The translations under genes were made by a program, and so were the position numbers. Shown here one piece after another: positions 45,060-54,519 of a stretch of DNA of 64,000 nt. Position 1 is the first letter of the stretch. The number at the start of each line of letters is the position of its first letter. The stretch comes from Acidobacteriota bacterium (GTDB lineage: Bacteria; Acidobacteriota; Terriglobia; Terriglobales; Acidobacteriaceae), in the NCBI GenBank assembly GCA_021846985.1, contig JAJZVX010000010.1, positions 1 to 64,000 on the forward strand. The letters are read 5' to 3'. The notes below the pieces were generated by a model. It searched no databases. It had not been told where the DNA came from and saw nothing but the letters and a program-made list of their open reading frames with translations.

Positions 45060-47306
45060 TCAGCCCGCGGAAACGCCTTCGCGGGAGATGGTATAGTTCG
45101 TGCCCTGATGGCGCAGGTTGATGAGCCGCGCTTCGGGATCGAAGGCATCCAGCCGCGGGAGGGCGTGGACGGCATCGTAGAGAGTCAGATTCACGCCGAA
45201 GATGGTGTCGATTACCAGGTCCGTAAAGGCGCCGCCCGCAATGCAGCACCAGTCGTTGTAATAGGGCGCGTCGGTGGGGCACTTGTACGCGGCGCCATGC
45301 TCCAGCGGAAACACCGTCTCGGCAAAGTGCGCCTGGCCTACCGGCCCCTGATTCACCACGCGCGACAGATTCTTCAGCCATGCCGCCACCCGCGCCGGCT
45401 TATCCACCTTGTAAAGCGCCTTGGCCGACAGCGGCGGCCATCCGGCGTAGGCGCCCAGCCAGCTATGGTCCGGCCGCGGATTCCAGCTCGCGTCGGCGTC
45501 CCGCGGCGAAAGCGCGTGCATCCAGGAGTGGCTGTGCAGCTCACGCCAGAAAAAATCGCTCATCTCGCGCCTCTGTCTCTCGCTCAGGTCTTCGGCCATG
45601 TTGTCGAAGACGGAGAGAAAGTCGTAGCAGAAGCGCGCTTCGTGGAATGAGCCGTCGGGCTGGCCGCAGCGCCACCAGCCTTTGCCTTCCACATAGAGCT
45701 TGCGGTTGATGCGGCGGGCCAGTTCGCCGGCTTCGTTGCGCAGTCCGGCGGCCCGCTGCGCGTCTCCGCCGCGCTCCAGAAGATCGGCGACAAACCGCAG
45801 GGAAGAGACGTTGCCCGCGTTGATACCGGCCACCTCGTGCGTGTAAGTGCTGATCACTTCGCTCAGGTTTTCCACGCCGCCATAGTCGCCCAGCCCGTGC
45901 CCCGCCTTGTCGAGCCGCTTCCAGCATCCGGCGTGCTCGGCCAGATGGTCGAGCACCTTGCGGCCTTCGATGACGGTATGGAGCCAGGCAAAGTTGCCGG
46001 TGACGCGGAGGTACTCGCGTGCGCAGCGCACCACCGCCATGTCATTCACGCCGTACCACGGGCCCACGCCCTGTCCGCTCACGTAGTCCGTGGCCAGGCA
46101 CTGGTGCAGGTCGATGGCCAGCCACCGCTCCATCAGCCGCCGCAGCGCCTCGGGGTCCAGCAGGGCCAGGCTCAGCGCGGTCAGCGAGGTGTCCCACGGA
46201 AAGCTGAGCGTGGGATGCACGCGGCCGCCGAGGGTCACATAGGTGGCGCCATAGGCGGAGGCGGGCGAGGCGCAGCGGGCAAACAGCAGGTTGCGAAAGC
46301 CCGCGTGATACAGGTTCCACAACTCTTCGCTCTCGGTTTCCAACTGCGGCAAATAGCCGCTGAAGTCGCTGTTGCCGGGCGTGAATGCGTTGCGCACCAA
46401 GCGGTCGAAGGTCTGCTCGTGGGCGCGCGCCAGCCGGTTGAACTCCTGCTGGACCCGGTCATAAAGCGCCCGCGCCTCGTCTGCGCCGGCGGCCAGCGTG
46501 TTTGCGTAATGCAATTCGCGCGTTTCTCCGGGGCCAAGGTCGAAGTCGAGCATGATCATGCGCGCCTCTTCGCAGCGCGCTGTCCCGGGCGTGATGCCCT
46601 GCACGCTCACGGCCTGGCTGTGCCGCGCGCTGAAGATCAGGCAGCCGCGCGCCAGATCCCAGTCGATGTGGTTGTCGGCTTCGCCGCTGTTGTCAGCCAG
46701 GCTGGTTCCGCTGCTGAACCAGGGACCGGTGCGCTGCGCCACGGCGGCGCGCATGTCAAAGCCCAGCGTGAATCTTCTGCGCTCCTGCCCGCGGTTGGTC
46801 ACCTGGATGGACTGCGCCACGGCGCGCATCCCCTCGGGCAGAAAGGTGACGGTGCGGAAACGCAGGCCGCCGGCCTCCGTGACGCGCACAAACTGGTGCG
46901 GAAACCATTGGTAGGCCATCTCATCGCCGCCGGGCCACGCGGTCAGAATCCGCCCGTCGAGAAAGATTTCGCACGTCAGCAGAAAGCCGGGACTGAAGGG
47001 CACGCTAGGGATGCCGCAGCAGCCAAAAGGGGGAAAGGCGATGCCCGTCAAGCCGGCCACGGACTTGGCGGCCTGGGCGTAACCCAGGTCGTTCTGCGCG
47101 GCGGGCGAGCAATAGAGGTCGCGCCAGCGATGCGCCAGGCGCGCCCCCGCCAGCTCACGGCTGGTGGGGATCGAGGGCCGCGGCGTCTTCTTCGCGGCGC
47201 TCAGAGAGGCGCCCGGCGCGCCCGGCAGAGTGCCCGCGGCCAGGCCGGCCCGCAAAAACGAACGGCGCGACCAGCCGCGGCCAAAGCCGAAGGATTTCCA
47301 TTCCAT
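45060..47306 (-). CDS. Tat-exported six-hairpin glycosidase-like protein
   Basis: A 748-residue protein. The N-terminus is a twin-arginine signal (GWSRRSFLRAGLAAGTLPGAPGAS). An N-terminal beta domain (about residues 90-300) is followed by an (alpha/alpha)6-barrel-type region with LSFPWDTSLTALSLALLDPEALRRLMERWLAIDLHQCLATDYVSGQG (about residues 370-420), a KVLDHLAEHAGCWKRLDKAGHGLGDYGGVENLSE block and SFHEARFCYDFLSVFDNMAEDL. The ensemble resembles trehalase/GH63-like or glucosylglycerate hydrolase-type enzymes, but I cannot assign substrate or family with certainty. It is convergent with trxC. Confidence 0.7.
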   Translation of the reverse strand: MEWKSFGFGRGWSRRSFLRAGLAAGTLPGAPGASLSAAKKTPRPSIPTSRELAGARLAHRWRDLYCSPAAQNDLGYAQAAKSVAGLTGIAFPPFGCCGIPSVPFSPGFLLTCEIFLDGRILTAWPGGDEMAYQWFPHQFVRVTEAGGLRFRTVTFLPEGMRAVAQSIQVTNRGQERRRFTLGFDMRAAVAQRTGPWFSSGTSLADNSGEADNHIDWDLARGCLIFSARHSQAVSVQGITPGTARCEEARMIMLDFDLGPGETRELHYANTLAAGADEARALYDRVQQEFNRLARAHEQTFDRLVRNAFTPGNSDFSGYLPQLETESEELWNLYHAGFRNLLFARCASPASAYGATYVTLGGRVHPTLSFPWDTSLTALSLALLDPEALRRLMERWLAIDLHQCLATDYVSGQGVGPWYGVNDMAVVRCAREYLRVTGNFAWLHTVIEGRKVLDHLAEHAGCWKRLDKAGHGLGDYGGVENLSEVISTYTHEVAGINAGNVSSLRFVADLLERGGDAQRAAGLRNEAGELARRINRKLYVEGKGWWRCGQPDGSFHEARFCYDFLSVFDNMAEDLSERQRREMSDFFWRELHSHSWMHALSPRDADASWNPRPDHSWLGAYAGWPPLSAKALYKVDKPARVAAWLKNLSRVVNQGPVGQAHFAETVFPLEHGAAYKCPTDAPYYNDWCCIAGGAFTDLVIDTIFGVNLTLYDAVHALPRLDAFDPEARLINLRHQGTNYTISREGVSAG

Positions 47307-47415
47307 GCGGCGTCTCCTTCCGTGGGTTGCTGCACCCTATCCTACGGCGCGAGAGCGGCGGGAGCCGCAAAAATGCAGGAGAGGAATGAGGGCACGCCGC
47401 GGTCAGCCTTGCCGC

Positions 47416-49002
47416 TCAAGCGCGCGCTTTCGGCCCGGCATGGCGAACCGCATCGGAAACGTCAAACTGCCTGAAGTTCTCCTCGAAGCGCGCTGCCAGA
47501 TCGGCGGCTGTGCGGTCGTAAGCCTCCTTGTCGGCCCATGCGTTGCGCGGATTCAGCACCTCTGCTGGCACGCCGGGGCAGGCTACCGGAATGCTCAGGC
47601 CGAATGCCGGTTCAGTCACGAACGGAATGTTGTCCAGGTGGCCGCTGAGCGCGGCGCTGACCAGCGCGCGCGAGTGCGCAATGCTCATGCGGTGGCCCAC
47701 GCCAAACTTGCCGCCCGACCAGCCCGTGTTCACCAGCCAGCATGCGGCGTGGTGCCGCTTCAGGCGCTGGCCCAGCATCTCCGCGTAGACGTGCGGCGCC
47801 AGCGGCAAAAACGGCTTGCCAAAACAGGCCGAGAACTCCGGCACGGGCTCGGAGCCCAGCCCTGCCTCGGTGCCGGCCAGCTTGGCCGTGTAGCCGGAGA
47901 GAAAGTGATACATCGCCTGCTCCGGGGTGAGCCGCGCGATCGGCGGCAGCACGCCAAAAGCGTCGGCGGCCAGAAACATCACGTTGCGCGGATGCCCGCC
48001 TACGCCCGGAATCACGGAGTTGTCGATAAAGTGCACCGGATAGGCGGCGCGCGTGTTCTCCGTCAGCGAGCCGTCGGCATAGTCGGGTTCGCCGCTGACG
48101 GCGTCGAGCACCACGTTTTCCAGCACCGAGCCGAAGCGGATGGCGCGATAGATCTGCGGTTCCTTCTCCTCCGTCAAGTTGATGCACTTGGCATAGCAGC
48201 CGCCCTCGAAGTTGAAGATGCCCGCCGGGCTCCATCCGTGCTCGTCGTCGCCAATCAGCCGGCGTTCCGGATCGGCGCTGAGCGTCGTTTTGCCGGTGCC
48301 GGAAAGGCCAAAGAAGAGCGCCGTCGCGCCGTCGGGGCCCACGTTGGCCGAGCAGTGCATGGGCAGCACGTTGCGCTGGGGCACGAGATAGTTCATGACG
48401 CCGAAGATCGACTTCTTGATCTCACCGGCGTAGTGCGTTCCGCCGATCAGCACAATGCGCCGCGTAAAGTCCACCATGATGAAGGCTTCCGAGCGCGTGC
48501 CGTCGCGTTCTGGAACAGCCAGAAAATCGGGAGCCGCCAGCACCGTGAATTCCGGCTTGTGCGCAGCCATGTGCGCGGCGTCGGGCCGCACAAACAGCTG
48601 CCGCACAAACAGCGCCTGCCAGGCCTGCTCCGTGATCACGCGGATGGGCAGACGATAAACGGGATCGGCTCCGCAGTAAAGACCTTGCAGAAACAGTTCG
48701 CGGCCGTTCAGATGCGCCGCCACCCTCTCCAGCAGCGCTTCGAACTTCTCCGGAGAGACCGGCTGGTTCACCTTGCCCCAGTCCACCACATCGTGGGTCT
48801 GCGCATCGTCTACGGTGTACTTGTCTCTGGGGCTGCGGCCGGTACGCGAGCCGGTGCGGGCCACCAACGCGCCGTTGGCGGCCAGACGGGCTTCTCCGCG
48901 CTTCAGGGCCAGCTCCACCAGAGTAGAGACGGGAAGATCCTTGTTCACGTGGGGACCGCTTGCCAATGCCTGCACTACGTCGTTTGCCGATAGACTCGCC
49001 AT
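47416..49002 (-). CDS. pckA: Phosphoenolpyruvate carboxykinase (ATP)
   Basis: A 528-residue enzyme that makes PEP from oxaloacetate and ATP in gluconeogenesis. Visible motifs are RSPRDKYTV (about residues 56-64), the active-site block LIGGTHYAGEIKKSIFGVMNY (about 185-205), the P-loop GLSGTGKTTLS (232-242) and LIGDDEHGW (249-257) with the metal-binding Asp. LPMHCSANVG and TSYTAKLAGTE-like segments also match. ATG 49002 follows CAAGGAGTT. It is isolated from namA by a terminator (49100-49147) and so has its own promoter. Confidence 0.96.
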   Translation of the reverse strand: MASLSANDVVQALASGPHVNKDLPVSTLVELALKRGEARLAANGALVARTGSRTGRSPRDKYTVDDAQTHDVVDWGKVNQPVSPEKFEALLERVAAHLNGRELFLQGLYCGADPVYRLPIRVITEQAWQALFVRQLFVRPDAAHMAAHKPEFTVLAAPDFLAVPERDGTRSEAFIMVDFTRRIVLIGGTHYAGEIKKSIFGVMNYLVPQRNVLPMHCSANVGPDGATALFFGLSGTGKTTLSADPERRLIGDDEHGWSPAGIFNFEGGCYAKCINLTEEKEPQIYRAIRFGSVLENVVLDAVSGEPDYADGSLTENTRAAYPVHFIDNSVIPGVGGHPRNVMFLAADAFGVLPPIARLTPEQAMYHFLSGYTAKLAGTEAGLGSEPVPEFSACFGKPFLPLAPHVYAEMLGQRLKRHHAACWLVNTGWSGGKFGVGHRMSIAHSRALVSAALSGHLDNIPFVTEPAFGLSIPVACPGVPAEVLNPRNAWADKEAYDRTAADLAARFEENFRQFDVSDAVRHAGPKARA

Positions 49003-49099
49003 GGCCGGAACTCCTTGCGCTTGGATGACGGAAAAGTGGAAGGAAACTTCATTCTTTCACAGGGAAAGACAAAATGGCGCGGGCACGCCGCCGCGCTCC

Positions 49100-49147
49100 G
49101 CGCAAAAATCGCTGCGGCCCACGGAAAATGCGCTTCGTGGGCCGCAG
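49100..49147 (-). terminator. Rho-independent terminator behind the NADH:flavin oxidoreductase gene
   Basis: CTGCGGCCCACG (49112-49123) and CGTGGGCCGCAG (49136-49147) pair perfectly around a 12-base loop. On the minus strand the hairpin is followed by a GATTTTTGCG stretch (49104-49108 are five T on the minus strand). It ends transcription of the gene at 49217-50311. Confidence 0.8.
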
Positions 49148-49216
49148 TCTCGCAGAATGGGATGGATGGCGTTTCCTTCGCCGCGCTTCCGGTTGCGGAC
49201 TCGTTCTCCTCCGCGC

Positions 49217-50311
49217 TCAGAGCGCCTTTCGTGCCGGCGAGTTCGGCGGCGCCGCGCGCAGATACTGCTGCGGCCACGATGCCGGCTCGCCCAGTTGGCT
49301 GGCTGCGTGCAACGGCCAGTAGGGGTCGCGCAGCATCTCCCGCCCCAGCAACACCAGGTCGGCCTCGCCCCGGGACACAATCTGGTTCGCCTGCTCGGCC
49401 TGGGTAATCAGCCCCACCGCTGCCGTGGGCACATGGGCCTCGTTACGGATACGCGCGGCAAACTGCACCTGGAAGCCTGGCGCCGCAGGAATCTGCGCGT
49501 AGGGAACAAGTCCGCCCGTTGAAACATCAAACAGGTCCACGCCCCGCGGCCCCAGCAGCCGGGCCAGCGCCACCGAATCGTCCGCTGTCCAGCCATTCTC
49601 CACCCAGTCTGTGGCAGAGATGCGCACCAGTAGCGGCAGGTGCGCGGGCACTTCCGCGCGGGTTGCATCCACGACTTCCATCAGGAGCCGCGCGCGATTT
49701 TCCAGGCTGCCGCCGTAGAGGTCGGCGCGCTGATTGGTCAGCGGCGAAAGAAACTGGTGCAGCAGGTAGCCGTGCGCCGCATGCACTTCCACCATGTCAA
49801 AGCCGGCTTCCACCGCGCGCCGCGCCGCCTGCCGGAACGCCGCCACAACGGCGTCGATGCCTGTCTGATCCAGCGCCTTGGGCGTCGAATAGGAATCGGA
49901 AAACGCCACGGCGCTAGGGGCAACCGTCTGCCAGCCGCCCTCATCGGGCGTCAGCAGGCGCTCGCCGGCGAACGGAATCGCCATGCTGCCCTTGCGCCCC
50001 GCGTGCGCCAATTGAATGCAGGCATAAACGCCTTGTGAGTGGAGAAACTCCACAATGCGCTTCAATCCCGCAATCTGTTCGTCCTTCCACAGTCCGAGGT
50101 CGCCCGGGGAGATGCGGCCCTCCGGCGTCACGGCTGTCGCTTCCACCACAATGAACGCCGCGCCGCCCTGCGCCCGCGCGCCCAGGTGCACCAGGTGCCA
50201 GTCGCTGGCCATCCCGCCGGTGGCAGAAAACTGGCACATGGGAGGCACGCCAATGCGGTTGGGCAGGGTAAGAGAACGCAACGAAAAGGCTGAGAATAAA
50301 GGTTGGCTCAT
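49217..50311 (-). CDS. namA: NADH:flavin oxidoreductase, old yellow enzyme family (YqjM-like)
   Basis: A 364-residue FMN-dependent ene-reductase. The thermophilic-like class is indicated by VPPMCQFSATGG with Cys26 (as in YqjM) and EVHAAHGYLLHQFLSPLTNQR with the two active-site His. YGGSLENRARLLMEVVDATRA and the C-terminal DLVLLGREMLRDPYWPLHA also match the family. It reduces electron-poor double bonds using NAD(P)H; physiological substrate unknown. ATG 50311 has only a weak ribosome-binding site. It lies 60 bases downstream of the GH94-like gene and may be co-transcribed. Confidence 0.9.
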   Translation of the reverse strand: MSQPLFSAFSLRSLTLPNRIGVPPMCQFSATGGMASDWHLVHLGARAQGGAAFIVVEATAVTPEGRISPGDLGLWKDEQIAGLKRIVEFLHSQGVYACIQLAHAGRKGSMAIPFAGERLLTPDEGGWQTVAPSAVAFSDSYSTPKALDQTGIDAVVAAFRQAARRAVEAGFDMVEVHAAHGYLLHQFLSPLTNQRADLYGGSLENRARLLMEVVDATRAEVPAHLPLLVRISATDWVENGWTADDSVALARLLGPRGVDLFDVSTGGLVPYAQIPAAPGFQVQFAARIRNEAHVPTAAVGLITQAEQANQIVSRGEADLVLLGREMLRDPYWPLHAASQLGEPASWPQQYLRAAPPNSPARKAL

Positions 50312-50371
50312 ATAGAAATGGACTCACCAGCACCCTTCGCGGATGCAAAAGCCGTTGTCCGCAGCCTGCGT

Positions 50372-52600
50372 TTAAACAGAGTTCCGCGTGGCCCGGTGAA
50401 TCTGCAACGCGGAGAAGGCCTGCCAGGAGATCATCGGGCTCATGGGGCACAGTCCCACGCGGTTGAAGACGTTGACCTGTGTCCAGCCTTCGGAGTCCCC
50501 CGCCAGCCGCGACGACCAGCAGTCGGGCCCGTTGAAGATGCCGTAGGGCACCTCCGGGAACTCCTTCGAGTGATTGCGCAAGGTGCCGCGCACCCACTCC
50601 CCGGCGGCCAGGTCGAGCTGCCCCTCCTGGGCCATGGCCCACACCGTCCAGTGAATGGTTTGCGGCCAGATGCCGCCGTTTTCGCCTTCGCCGGCGGGAA
50701 TCGGACACCACGAAATTGCGTGCGGCGCGGGACTGGAGTAGGCCTTGCTCATCAACATCATGCCGATGCGGCTGCCGCACGTGCGCGCCGCCGCCTGCAG
50801 CGCGCTTTGCCGCTGCTCCCTGGTTCCACAGCCCCCCAGCGCCGCCCACGACTGCGCGTTCAGATAGAGCCGGTCGCCGTAACCGCAGATGGGCGCCCCC
50901 TCGTCGGTGTAGCAGCCCACAAACCACTCCTGGTCAAAAGCCCGCCCCACCGCTTCGCGCAGCGCGTCGCGCCAATGAGCGGCCTTGGCCGCAAACTCCG
51001 CGTCGCCCTTTTTGCGTGCAACACGCGCCAGCGAGTCGAAGGCGCGCGCGGCCATGCCGCTGTTCATCACGCTTTCGCCCTGGCCCTTGGCGCCCACCGT
51101 GGAGAGGTAATCGTTCCAGTCGCCCTCGAGGATGAGGATCAGCCCGTGCCGGCCCACGCCAATGCCTTCGGTGATCCACCGGAAGGCGCGCTGCGCATGA
51201 TCCCACAGGCTCGTCTTCCCGCTGGGAAACCACGCCAGTTCGTCGTCCAGCACGGCCATGTCGCCGGTGGTTTCCACGTACTCGCCCAGGGCCATGAGGA
51301 ACCATATCTCGGTGTCGGAGTCGTGTTGCGCGGTGGCAATGTCGAGCCGGGTGCGTGTGTAGTTGTAGTTTTTGGGAATGTCGCCGCTCTCTACCTGCAT
51401 CTGCGCCAGCCAGCGCAAGGTGCTCTTTGCCAGGCGCGGCTCAAAGTGCGCAATCACCACCGCGTTCTCCGCCGCTTCGCGAACCGTGTAAGCCACGTGA
51501 TCCGGCGGATTGTCGGCATCGGGAAAGAATCCGTATCCGCCCAGGTGCAGATAGTGTTCGCCGAGAATTGGATCGTAAAACTCGAAGCTCAGAAGCTGTC
51601 CCAGCGCCCAGCGGCACTCGTCGAGCATCCATGGTTCGAGGGCGGGCACGGCGAAGACCGCCAGCCGCGCGGCCCAGTCGCGGCGCGCAGCGGCGGGGCT
51701 CATGCGCGCCATTTTGGTTCGCCGTTCGGCTGCATCCGTGTTCCTGCCGTAGCCCAGCAGCACGGCCGCCGTGACCGTTTCGCCCGGCTGCAGCGCGACC
51801 TGCCGCGCCAGCCGCAGCGTGTGGCCGTCACAGCCGCCCGTCCACTCCGCGCCACCCACCAGATACACGTCGCCGAGCGCCGCGCTCGCCTGGCGGAAGA
51901 CGGCGAAGCCCGCGCCGCTCTCTGGGCGCAGGCTTTTTAGCCACTCCTCGTAATCGAGGCCGGGCCGGATGAAGACGTCGCTCTGCAGAGAAAGCGTGCC
52001 GGCGATCGGCGCCTTGCCGCTGTTCTTGAAGGTGAAGACGCACCCCAGCGCGCGGTCCCTGTCCGGCGGCGCGTACACCTCCTGGGTCACGCTCAGCCGC
52101 ATTTCCTCTGCCGCCATCTCCGCGCAGTAGGTGATCGAGCCCGTGCCGTAGCGGATGCGCTGGTTCTCCTTCATCTCCGAGTGCACCAGGCTGTAGAGCT
52201 GGCCGCTGGTTTCCAGCATGGCGTAAAGCCCGCTGCGCGTTCTCCCGGTGGTGGGCGTCAGACACACCGGGCCGTCTTCGCTGGTGATCAGCCGGACATT
52301 GCCCCAGCGGTCGGCCAGCGCTCCGGCCGTGCCCGTGCTCAGAATGTGCGCGAAGCTGGCGTACGGAGCCGGGTGGCGCTGGAGATCGGCGTCGAAGCAC
52401 GGCAGCCCGGTGTCGTCGTGCGTCCAATCGCCATAAAGAGAAGCGCCCCAGGCGGCGCGCGAGGCGGGCTCTTCCGCCATCGCGGCCAGTTCCGCGGCCG
52501 CCGCATGCGGCGCGACGGCCAGCGACAGACTGCCCGCGCCCATCGTGGCTAGAAGCGAACGGCGGGAGATGGGGACGGATTTTTTGCTCTCATTTTTCAT
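50372..52600 (-). CDS. Tat-exported GH94-like protein (cellobiose/chitobiose phosphorylase-related)
   Basis: A 742-residue protein with a twin-arginine signal (PISRRSLLATMGAGSLSLAVAPHAAAA), a super-beta-sandwich N-terminal domain (about residues 40-300) and an (alpha/alpha)6 barrel. Family landmarks are LEGDWNDYLSTVGAKGQGESV (DWND at 494-497, the catalytic-acid motif of GH94) and ISWCPIPAGEGENGGIWPQTIHWTVWAMA near the C-terminus. GH94 enzymes are usually cytoplasmic phosphorylases, so export is unusual; it may have become a hydrolase or act on an imported sugar. ATG 52600 is chosen as the start that opens the Tat signal. Confidence 0.75.
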   Translation of the reverse strand: MKNESKKSVPISRRSLLATMGAGSLSLAVAPHAAAAELAAMAEEPASRAAWGASLYGDWTHDDTGLPCFDADLQRHPAPYASFAHILSTGTAGALADRWGNVRLITSEDGPVCLTPTTGRTRSGLYAMLETSGQLYSLVHSEMKENQRIRYGTGSITYCAEMAAEEMRLSVTQEVYAPPDRDRALGCVFTFKNSGKAPIAGTLSLQSDVFIRPGLDYEEWLKSLRPESGAGFAVFRQASAALGDVYLVGGAEWTGGCDGHTLRLARQVALQPGETVTAAVLLGYGRNTDAAERRTKMARMSPAAARRDWAARLAVFAVPALEPWMLDECRWALGQLLSFEFYDPILGEHYLHLGGYGFFPDADNPPDHVAYTVREAAENAVVIAHFEPRLAKSTLRWLAQMQVESGDIPKNYNYTRTRLDIATAQHDSDTEIWFLMALGEYVETTGDMAVLDDELAWFPSGKTSLWDHAQRAFRWITEGIGVGRHGLILILEGDWNDYLSTVGAKGQGESVMNSGMAARAFDSLARVARKKGDAEFAAKAAHWRDALREAVGRAFDQEWFVGCYTDEGAPICGYGDRLYLNAQSWAALGGCGTREQRQSALQAAARTCGSRIGMMLMSKAYSSPAPHAISWCPIPAGEGENGGIWPQTIHWTVWAMAQEGQLDLAAGEWVRGTLRNHSKEFPEVPYGIFNGPDCWSSRLAGDSEGWTQVNVFNRVGLCPMSPMISWQAFSALQIHRATRNSV

Positions 52601-52831
52601 CGTGCCGGCTCCGGAGCGCGCGCATGCGGCTGTTTGTTGCGGATGCCTTGCAGCGCCATGCCCGCCCGCGCTCTTGCGTACCGGCCAACCTATCAACCCG
52701 CCCTGTCCGTGTCAAACGCCCGCTGACGCCCCACGCCTTCTCCGCCCCGCCATCCCGCTCCCTGCCGCCTGCCAATCCTCCCTCGCATGGAGTACCCTTA
52801 TTGCGTCTGAATCCATTCCACAGGAGTCATT

Positions 52832-54358
52832 ATGTCCTCCATTCGCCAGCAGGATTTCATCTCCAGCGTTGCCGCTGCCTTGCAATACATCAGCTATTAC
52901 CACCCCGTCGATTACATCGCCTCGCTGGCCCGCGCCTACGAGCGCGAGCCTTCGCCCGCCGCCAAAGACGCCATCGCCCAGATTCTGATCAACAGCCGCA
53001 TGTGCGCCGAGGGCCACCGGCCCATCTGCCAGGACACCGGCATCGTCAGCGCATTTGTCAAAATGGGCATGAATGCCCGCTTTGAGGCTGCACCCGGCGA
53101 AGACGTCATGGACCTTCAGCAGATGGTCGATGAGGGCGTCCGCCGCGCCTATCTGGACCCGGACAACAAGCTTCGCGCCTCCGTCCTTGCCGATCCCGCG
53201 GGCGCCCGTAAAAACACCCGCGACAACACGCCGGCGGTGGTGAGCGTGGATCTGGTCAAGGGCGACACGGTGGAAGTTACCGTGGCGGCCAAAGGCGGCG
53301 GCTCCGAGGCCAAATCCAAGTTCGTCATGCTCAACCCCTCCGACTCGATCGTTGACTGGGTGCTCAAGACCGTGCCCACCATGGGCGCCGGCTGGTGTCC
53401 GCCGGGCATGCTCGGCATCGGCATCGGCGGCACCGCGGAAAAGGCCATGCTTCTCGCCAAGGAATCCCTGATGGATCCGATCGACATGCAGGATCTGATG
53501 GCGCGCGGTCCCAAGAACCGCGCCGAAGAGTTGCGCATCGAGCTGTATGAAAAGGTCAACCGGCTGGGCATCGGCGCGCAGGGCCTGGGCGGCCTGGCCA
53601 CGGTTCTCGACGTGAAGGTGCGCGACTATCCCACCCACGCCGCCAATCTTCCCGTGGCCATGATTCCCAACTGCGCCGCCACGCGCCACGCCCACATTGT
53701 GCTGGACGGCTCTGGCCCGGTCTACCTCGATCCGCCGTCGCTTGATGCCTGGCCCAAGCTCGCCCACGACGTTTCGGCGGCCCGGCGCGTGAACCTGGAC
53801 ACCGTCAGCCGCGAAGAGGCCGCCACGTGGAAGCCGGGCGAAGTTCTGCTGCTCACCGGCAAGCTCCTGACCGGCCGCGACGCCGCGCACCAGCGGCTCA
53901 CGCAGATGCTCAACCGTGGCGAGAAACTTCCTGTCGACTTCCGCGGCCGCTTCATCTATTACGTTGGCCCCGTCGATCCTGTCCGCGACGAGATCGTCGG
54001 CCCCGCCGGCCCCACCACCGCCACGCGCATGGACAAGTTCACCCGCCAGATGCTCGCCGAAACCGGCCTTCTTGGCATGGTGGGCAAGTCCGAGCGCGGC
54101 CCGGCCGCCATCGAGGCCATCAAGGAGTTCGGCGCGGTCTATCTGATGGCTGTCGGCGGCGCCGCCTATCTGGTCTCGAAGGCCATCCACGGCTCGCGCC
54201 TGCTGGCCTTCGGCGACCTCGGCATGGAGGCCATCTACGAGTTCGACGTCCGCGACATGCCCGTTACCGTGGCCGTCGACGCCAAAGGAACCAGCGTCCA
54301 CCAGACCGGCCCCGCCGAGTGGCAGCAGCGCATCGCCGGCATCCCCATCCTGCCCTGA
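52832..54358 (+). CDS. fumA: Fumarate hydratase class I (iron-sulfur)
   Basis: A 508-residue two-domain fumarase that interconverts fumarate and malate in the TCA cycle. The three cysteines expected to hold the [4Fe-4S] cluster are Cys66 (ICQDTG), Cys189 (GAGWCPPG) and Cys281 (IPNCAATRH). The beta domain follows (LLLTGKLLTGRDAAHQRL, about residues 349-366, and FIYYVGPVDPVRDEIVGPAGPTTATRMD). Class I fumarases are oxygen-sensitive; none of class II is seen here. It is transcribed divergently from the GH94-like gene. Confidence 0.95.
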   Translation: MSSIRQQDFISSVAAALQYISYYHPVDYIASLARAYEREPSPAAKDAIAQILINSRMCAEGHRPICQDTGIVSAFVKMGMNARFEAAPGEDVMDLQQMVDEGVRRAYLDPDNKLRASVLADPAGARKNTRDNTPAVVSVDLVKGDTVEVTVAAKGGGSEAKSKFVMLNPSDSIVDWVLKTVPTMGAGWCPPGMLGIGIGGTAEKAMLLAKESLMDPIDMQDLMARGPKNRAEELRIELYEKVNRLGIGAQGLGGLATVLDVKVRDYPTHAANLPVAMIPNCAATRHAHIVLDGSGPVYLDPPSLDAWPKLAHDVSAARRVNLDTVSREEAATWKPGEVLLLTGKLLTGRDAAHQRLTQMLNRGEKLPVDFRGRFIYYVGPVDPVRDEIVGPAGPTTATRMDKFTRQMLAETGLLGMVGKSERGPAAIEAIKEFGAVYLMAVGGAAYLVSKAIHGSRLLAFGDLGMEAIYEFDVRDMPVTVAVDAKGTSVHQTGPAEWQQRIAGIPILP

Positions 54359-54412
54359 ACTGCTACGGAGGGCAGGGAACGGAATGGGCAGATGGCTCAG
54401 ACCTCAGCCTGA

Positions 54413-54519
54413 GGCGAAACTCCGGCTTGGAAAGGGCCGTCTGTGGTGAAGCTCCGGATAGGAAGGGGCGTGTCAGTGGCGCAACTCCGGTTTTGAAGGG
54501 GCACGGCTTTAGCCGTGCC
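54413..54519 (+). repeat. Three tandem ~32-bp units plus a REP-like palindrome
   Basis: Units start at 54413, 54445 and 54478 and share GGYGMARCTCCGG followed by a purine-rich tract (GGAAAGGGCC, AGGAAGGGGC, TGAAGGGGC). The last leads into GGCACGGCT-TT-AGCCGTGCC (54500-54519), a 9-bp perfect dyad. The third unit and the palindrome overlap, so the palindrome may have been the seed of the array. Confidence 0.7.

Noticed and set aside
45837-47474. 545-codon plus-strand ORF opposite the Tat-exported glycosidase-like gene
   Set aside because: Reverse-complement shadow; the minus-strand frame has a Tat signal and glycosidase motifs.
50303-51940. 545-codon plus-strand ORF opposite the GH94-like gene
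   Set aside because: Shadow frame of the GH94-like coding region with no domain of its own.
54413-54509. CRISPR-like array
   Set aside because: Units are contiguous (32-33 bp period) and degenerate with no spacers between them, and no cas gene is present, so this is a tandem repeat.
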